NCBI RefSeq assembly: GCF_014651615.1
Contig: NZ_BMXF01000001.1
Location: 124,001 to 188,000 of the forward strand
Source of the DNA: Persicitalea jodogahamensis
Lineage (GTDB): Bacteria; Bacteroidota; Bacteroidia; Cytophagales; Spirosomataceae
Direction of reading: 5' to 3'
DNA: 64,000 bases
Part shown: positions 61,256-64,000 of the stretch, in pieces
Layout: each line of letters opens with the position of its first letter
How positions within the stretch are numbered: position 1 is the stretch's first letter
Position numbers and translations under genes: made by a program
Notes under the pieces: model-generated
The model's database searches: none
The model's input: the letters and a program-made list of their open reading frames with translations, nothing else
Told to the model about the DNA's origin: nothing

Positions 61256-61294
61256 GGACTGCCTTCCAGTTATTCAAGCATGACAAGGCAGTCC
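61256..61294 (-). terminator. Hairpin between the DUF4374 and ankyrin genes
   Basis: GGACTGCCTT at 61256-61265 pairs with AAGGCAGTCC at 61285-61294 (10 bases, loop 19). On the minus strand it lies 22 bases after the DUF4374 stop at 61316 and 86 bases before the ankyrin start, followed by an imperfect T-rich tail. It may be an attenuator that lowers expression of the redox genes relative to the receptor genes. Confidence 0.5.
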
Positions 61295-61315
61295 CTTATG
61301 CTTACAAACTACCTA

Positions 61316-62638
61316 TCAAAAAACACCAATGTAGTGGTTGCCGGCTTTATTGACCAGCTTTGCCCCTTTGGTAACGGCTCCTGTGTTTTTATTGAAGATA
61401 TAAATATTCCCATCCTTCCCTACGGGAGTGACGGCCACAAACACCTCATCGCCGCTGACGAGTATCCCCTGATATTGGCCAAAATCCAGGGCGGGATCAT
61501 AATCAATGTTCACTTTGGTGGCGGTTTTGGCGTTCAGGTCCAGGCGGGCAATGTACCCCTGGGTCGAGCCTTCCTGAGTGTACATTGCATAGGCGATTCC
61601 ATCACCGGCATATTTCCAGCTGTCGACATACACGTTTTTAGCCCCTAATGCGGCATCCAAGCTAAATACATACGAATTGTCATAGTCGTTATTCTGATTG
61701 ATGCGCAGAATGTGAGAGCCTTTGCTGTCACGCTGTGTAGCCTGATAGATATTTCCATCAGTTGCCAGGAAGGAATTGTGGCTCCGATAGCCACTATTGT
61801 CGCCAAATCCGACGGTCGAACTGATCACTTTGGGGTTTTCGAGTGAAGGGTAGTCTACTACCACTGACTTGCTCCCCAGGCGGTCGAAAGAACTCTCAGT
61901 CAATCCGGTAGCCGGGTTGGTTTTACGCATCCAGGTTCCGATAATCAATTTGTCCTGAGCTTTGTTCAGTACGGGTCCATCCAGCCGGAAAATACTATGG
62001 CCCTGTAGTTCCTCCCCGGCCGACAGAGGAATCTGGTATTGCTTATACCCTCTGATCAGTACTCCCTGAAGATCGAGCGCCAGCACCGTGGCCGTACCTC
62101 GGTAATATTTGAAAGGTTGAGTTTTGTCCGCAGCATTGTTGGCGGCGATATCGGCCACGTTTACGGCAATACCCGTTTTGTCTCCATCGAATAATTTCAA
62201 CCAGCGCGGCGAGGTACTTGCGTACTGAGAGATGTTGACGGTAACATCCTCCTGAACGAAACTGCCGGCACCATTGACTTTGTATCTCGAAAACTCACCG
62301 CCGTTGTCGCCTGTGTAGGCAATATTGAAAAGCGTCTTGCCGTCTTCGGACGATTGCAGGCGGGCGGTTCTGTTTGATTTGACCGCCATTCCATCGTCGT
62401 ACACGCTGATGGATACCGCTGGATTCCGTGCATCTTCCTTACTGACGGAATATACCATGGTACCACCATTCCCGTCGCCAGGATTGGTGCCCATCAGAGC
62501 ACCCGCCACGGTGATCCAGCGATCTTCGTCAACAGGTGGGTCAACCGGGTTGGGAGAGTCAGATTTTTCACAGCTTGCCAAGGTAAGAAAGGCGAAGGCA
62601 GTAATATAGCGTAATAAATTTCCGAGTTGTGTTTTCAT
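61316..62638 (-). CDS. DUF4374-like surface lipoprotein (XusB-like siderophore/metal-chelate capture)
   Basis: A 440-residue lipoprotein (MKTQLGNLLRYITAFAFLTL then ASC, lipobox LASC). A Pro/Asp-rich tether (SDSPNPVDPPVDEDRW) is followed by a beta-propeller-like chain with repeated strand pairs: GGTMVYSVSKEDARNPAVSI, SEDGKTLFNIAYTGDNGGEF, TATVLALDLQGVLIRGYKQY, SFLATDGNIYQATQRDSKGS and GILVSGDEVFVAVTPVGKDG. This arrangement resembles DUF4374 proteins such as Bacteroides XusB, which binds ferric siderophore at the cell surface beside its TonB receptor. Its start is 15 bases after the receptor stop, so the pair is cotranscribed. The ligand here is unknown. Confidence 0.78.
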   Translation of the reverse strand: MKTQLGNLLRYITAFAFLTLASCEKSDSPNPVDPPVDEDRWITVAGALMGTNPGDGNGGTMVYSVSKEDARNPAVSISVYDDGMAVKSNRTARLQSSEDGKTLFNIAYTGDNGGEFSRYKVNGAGSFVQEDVTVNISQYASTSPRWLKLFDGDKTGIAVNVADIAANNAADKTQPFKYYRGTATVLALDLQGVLIRGYKQYQIPLSAGEELQGHSIFRLDGPVLNKAQDKLIIGTWMRKTNPATGLTESSFDRLGSKSVVVDYPSLENPKVISSTVGFGDNSGYRSHNSFLATDGNIYQATQRDSKGSHILRINQNNDYDNSYVFSLDAALGAKNVYVDSWKYAGDGIAYAMYTQEGSTQGYIARLDLNAKTATKVNIDYDPALDFGQYQGILVSGDEVFVAVTPVGKDGNIYIFNKNTGAVTKGAKLVNKAGNHYIGVF

Positions 62639-62653
62639 AGTGTATTACCTGAA

Positions 62654-64000
62654 TTAGTACAAATTATTGATTAAATAGTTGACCTTCAAATAGAAGGCAC
62701 GGCCTGGTTTCTGGACGGCAAAGTTGTCGTAAGCCTGACGGTCAAAGATGTTTTTGGCATCGGCTGTTATCACGAACCTGCTTTGCGGAAAGGCGTAGCT
62801 TATGCCAACGTCCTGGATGTATTGCCGCGGGGTGCGGAAGTCTTCAATATCCAGCCACGTAGTGTAGAACCGCTCCACAAAATGGAAACTGTAGTAGAGA
62901 TTCAGGGCGGCTTTTTTAATGAAAATATCCCTCAGGGTGTACTGGATGTTACTATTGGCAGTCCAGAAGGGTTCGTTGGGAAGTTGTTTGTTGTAATAGT
63001 CGTACTCTCTTCCGTTGGGGTCGTAACGCACATTGAACACCGAGTTGAATTTTGACATGTTGAGACCCACCGTCAGGTTGTTGTCATGGGTATACCGGGC
63101 ATCCGCTTCAAATCCTATCGCCTTGTTCCTACCGATATTTTCGTACGGATTAGTTTGCAGGGCATCGTTGAGCCTGGGGTTGATTCTCTGGGTTATCTTA
63201 TCACGGGTGTCACGTATGAATCCCGAAACAGTAAAGGAATATTTGTGTTTTCCGGCATAAAAAGTACCTGCATTCAGCCCCACATTCAGGTTGTTGCTTA
63301 CTTCGGGACGGATGCCGAAGTTTTCGACAATATTGTCGCCTGGATTACCAAATACTTCATTTTCAGAAGGTAATCGTACGGCTTTTTCGGCTGAGGCCAG
63401 TATGGTGTATCGTGGTGTGATGGCGAAGGACATGGCCATCCCGTAGCCGGTGGCTGTTTTGCTGCTCGTTGTGCGGTTTTCGATCCGGGCAGGCTTTCCA
63501 TCCACCATCCTCAGGGCCGGGTCCATACGTGCGATTCCCTGCTGGTAGAATTTCCCGAAAAGACTGTTTTTCAATTTTGAATTGAAGGCTTTCAGTTCAT
63601 AGGCCACCGACGTGATGTTTTTCTCCAGATTTCGGGTGCCGATGAAATCTCTTTCGGTTTCCGTACGCATAAAATCCTGCTCTCTCCGGTCGATGGCGTA
63701 GTAGATATGATTGAGGATAAAACGATGGTTGGCAGTCAGATCGTAGTTGAGGCCCGCCCGAAAAGTACTTACGTTCCTGTCAATATGATTGATGGTGGGC
63801 GCTCCCTGCTGGGCGCCGGTGGGGCGCAGGATGGGGTCACCGTTCAGGCCTATGCTTCTTTCTCCGAACCAGTTGTAGTTCCACTTTACTGTGTCGCTCA
63901 CTACCTGAGCGCGCTGGCTGAGCATTCCGTTTACGTTAAGTTCGAGTCCCTTGGTGAGGAAATTCTTTTTTATATAATTTAAACTCAACACCGCCGACTG
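62654..64000 (-). CDS. TonB-dependent outer-membrane receptor, C-terminal barrel (partial; XusA-like)
   Basis: The right edge cuts this gene; the last 448 codons are visible and the frame stays open to base 64000. The sequence is a run of outer-membrane beta strands: VNGMLSQRAQVVSDTVKWNY, FRAGLNYDLTANHRFILNHI, DARYTHDNNLTVGLNMSKFN, KKAALNLYYSFHFVERFYTT and a C-terminal end GRAFYLKVNYLINNLY with a terminal aromatic residue, as in TonB-dependent receptors. It has no SusC-type ending. Together with the DUF4374 lipoprotein it probably takes up an iron chelate (siderophore or heme); the plug and any STN domain lie outside the window. Confidence 0.88.
   Translation of the reverse strand, partial: QSAVLSLNYIKKNFLTKGLELNVNGMLSQRAQVVSDTVKWNYNWFGERSIGLNGDPILRPTGAQQGAPTINHIDRNVSTFRAGLNYDLTANHRFILNHIYYAIDRREQDFMRTETERDFIGTRNLEKNITSVAYELKAFNSKLKNSLFGKFYQQGIARMDPALRMVDGKPARIENRTTSSKTATGYGMAMSFAITPRYTILASAEKAVRLPSENEVFGNPGDNIVENFGIRPEVSNNLNVGLNAGTFYAGKHKYSFTVSGFIRDTRDKITQRINPRLNDALQTNPYENIGRNKAIGFEADARYTHDNNLTVGLNMSKFNSVFNVRYDPNGREYDYYNKQLPNEPFWTANSNIQYTLRDIFIKKAALNLYYSFHFVERFYTTWLDIEDFRTPRQYIQDVGISYAFPQSRFVITADAKNIFDRQAYDNFAVQKPGRAFYLKVNYLINNLY

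Noticed and set aside
1-64000. CRISPR arrays, tRNA or rRNA genes, insertion sequences, phage or plasmid features
   Set aside because: No regularly spaced repeats, cloverleaf-like sequence, transposase motif or integrase motif was seen by eye on either strand. Small structured RNAs could be missed without a covariance-model search.

Overview
The window looks like a chromosomal segment of a Bacteroidota bacterium of the order Cytophagales, in or near the Dyadobacter/Persicitalea/Spirosoma group. The reasons are two SusC/SusD pairs under ECF-sigma/FecR control, a type IX secretion (T9SS) C-terminal sorting domain, BatD, a doubled ExbD, a DUF4374-type lipoprotein beside a TonB receptor, Bacteroidota-type TAnnTTTG promoter elements, and moderate GC content. 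The genus is an inference. No rRNA, tRNA, CRISPR array, transposase or phage gene was seen.

Layout. 0-13.3 kb is mostly core genome: the start of an N-acetylglucosamine-kinase-like gene coupled to a cytochrome-b5-like gene, a lipoprotein, thiL, an energy-transduction cluster (exbB-exbD-exbD-tonB, a small membrane protein, a PstS-like lipoprotein, a large TPR protein), a small conserved protein, a solitary batD, aroC, a small membrane protein, and apbE, which encodes the enzyme that attaches FMN covalently to exported proteins. 13.3-18 kb is a more AT-rich, decaying accessory patch: a T9SS-exported metzincin protease, poorly conserved lipoproteins including a tandem duplicate pair, and two gene relics. 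18-34.4 kb is metabolic: a Gfo/Idh/MocA oxidoreductase, a SUMF1-fold protein, a ribose-type ABC transporter (rbsA-C-B order), a class IV aminotransferase, gatB, a TlpA-like thioredoxin, proC, a carboxylesterase, an M20 peptidase, and a large nitronate-monooxygenase-like protein of unknown function.

34.4-56.8 kb holds two minus-strand SusCD loci, each headed by an ECF sigma factor and a FecR anti-sigma factor, and each SusC carries an STN signalling domain. Locus 1 (34.5-42.5 kb) is sigma-fecR-susC-susD-sulfatase. Locus 2 (43.2-56.8 kb) is sigma-fecR-susC-susD, an exported FAD oxidoreductase, an exported protein with a flavinylation-type motif, a PhoD-like phosphatase/phosphodiesterase and a second sulfatase. 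The enzymes point to import and processing of sulfated, possibly phosphorylated, extracellular substrates.

57-64 kb is a compact minus-strand operon that resembles the xenosiderophore (Xus) system of Bacteroides: TonB-dependent receptor, DUF4374 lipoprotein, ankyrin-repeat protein, DUF2271 protein with a flavinylation motif, and a fusion of PepSY membrane domain, flavodoxin and ferredoxin/NADPH-reductase domains. The likely logic is ferric-chelate capture at the outer membrane, followed by electrons passed from cytoplasmic NAD(P)H through the fusion protein to a periplasmic FMN carrier that reduces iron. ApbE at 12.3 kb could flavinylate both this carrier and the one in SusCD locus 2. This flavin theme is the most interesting thread in the window.
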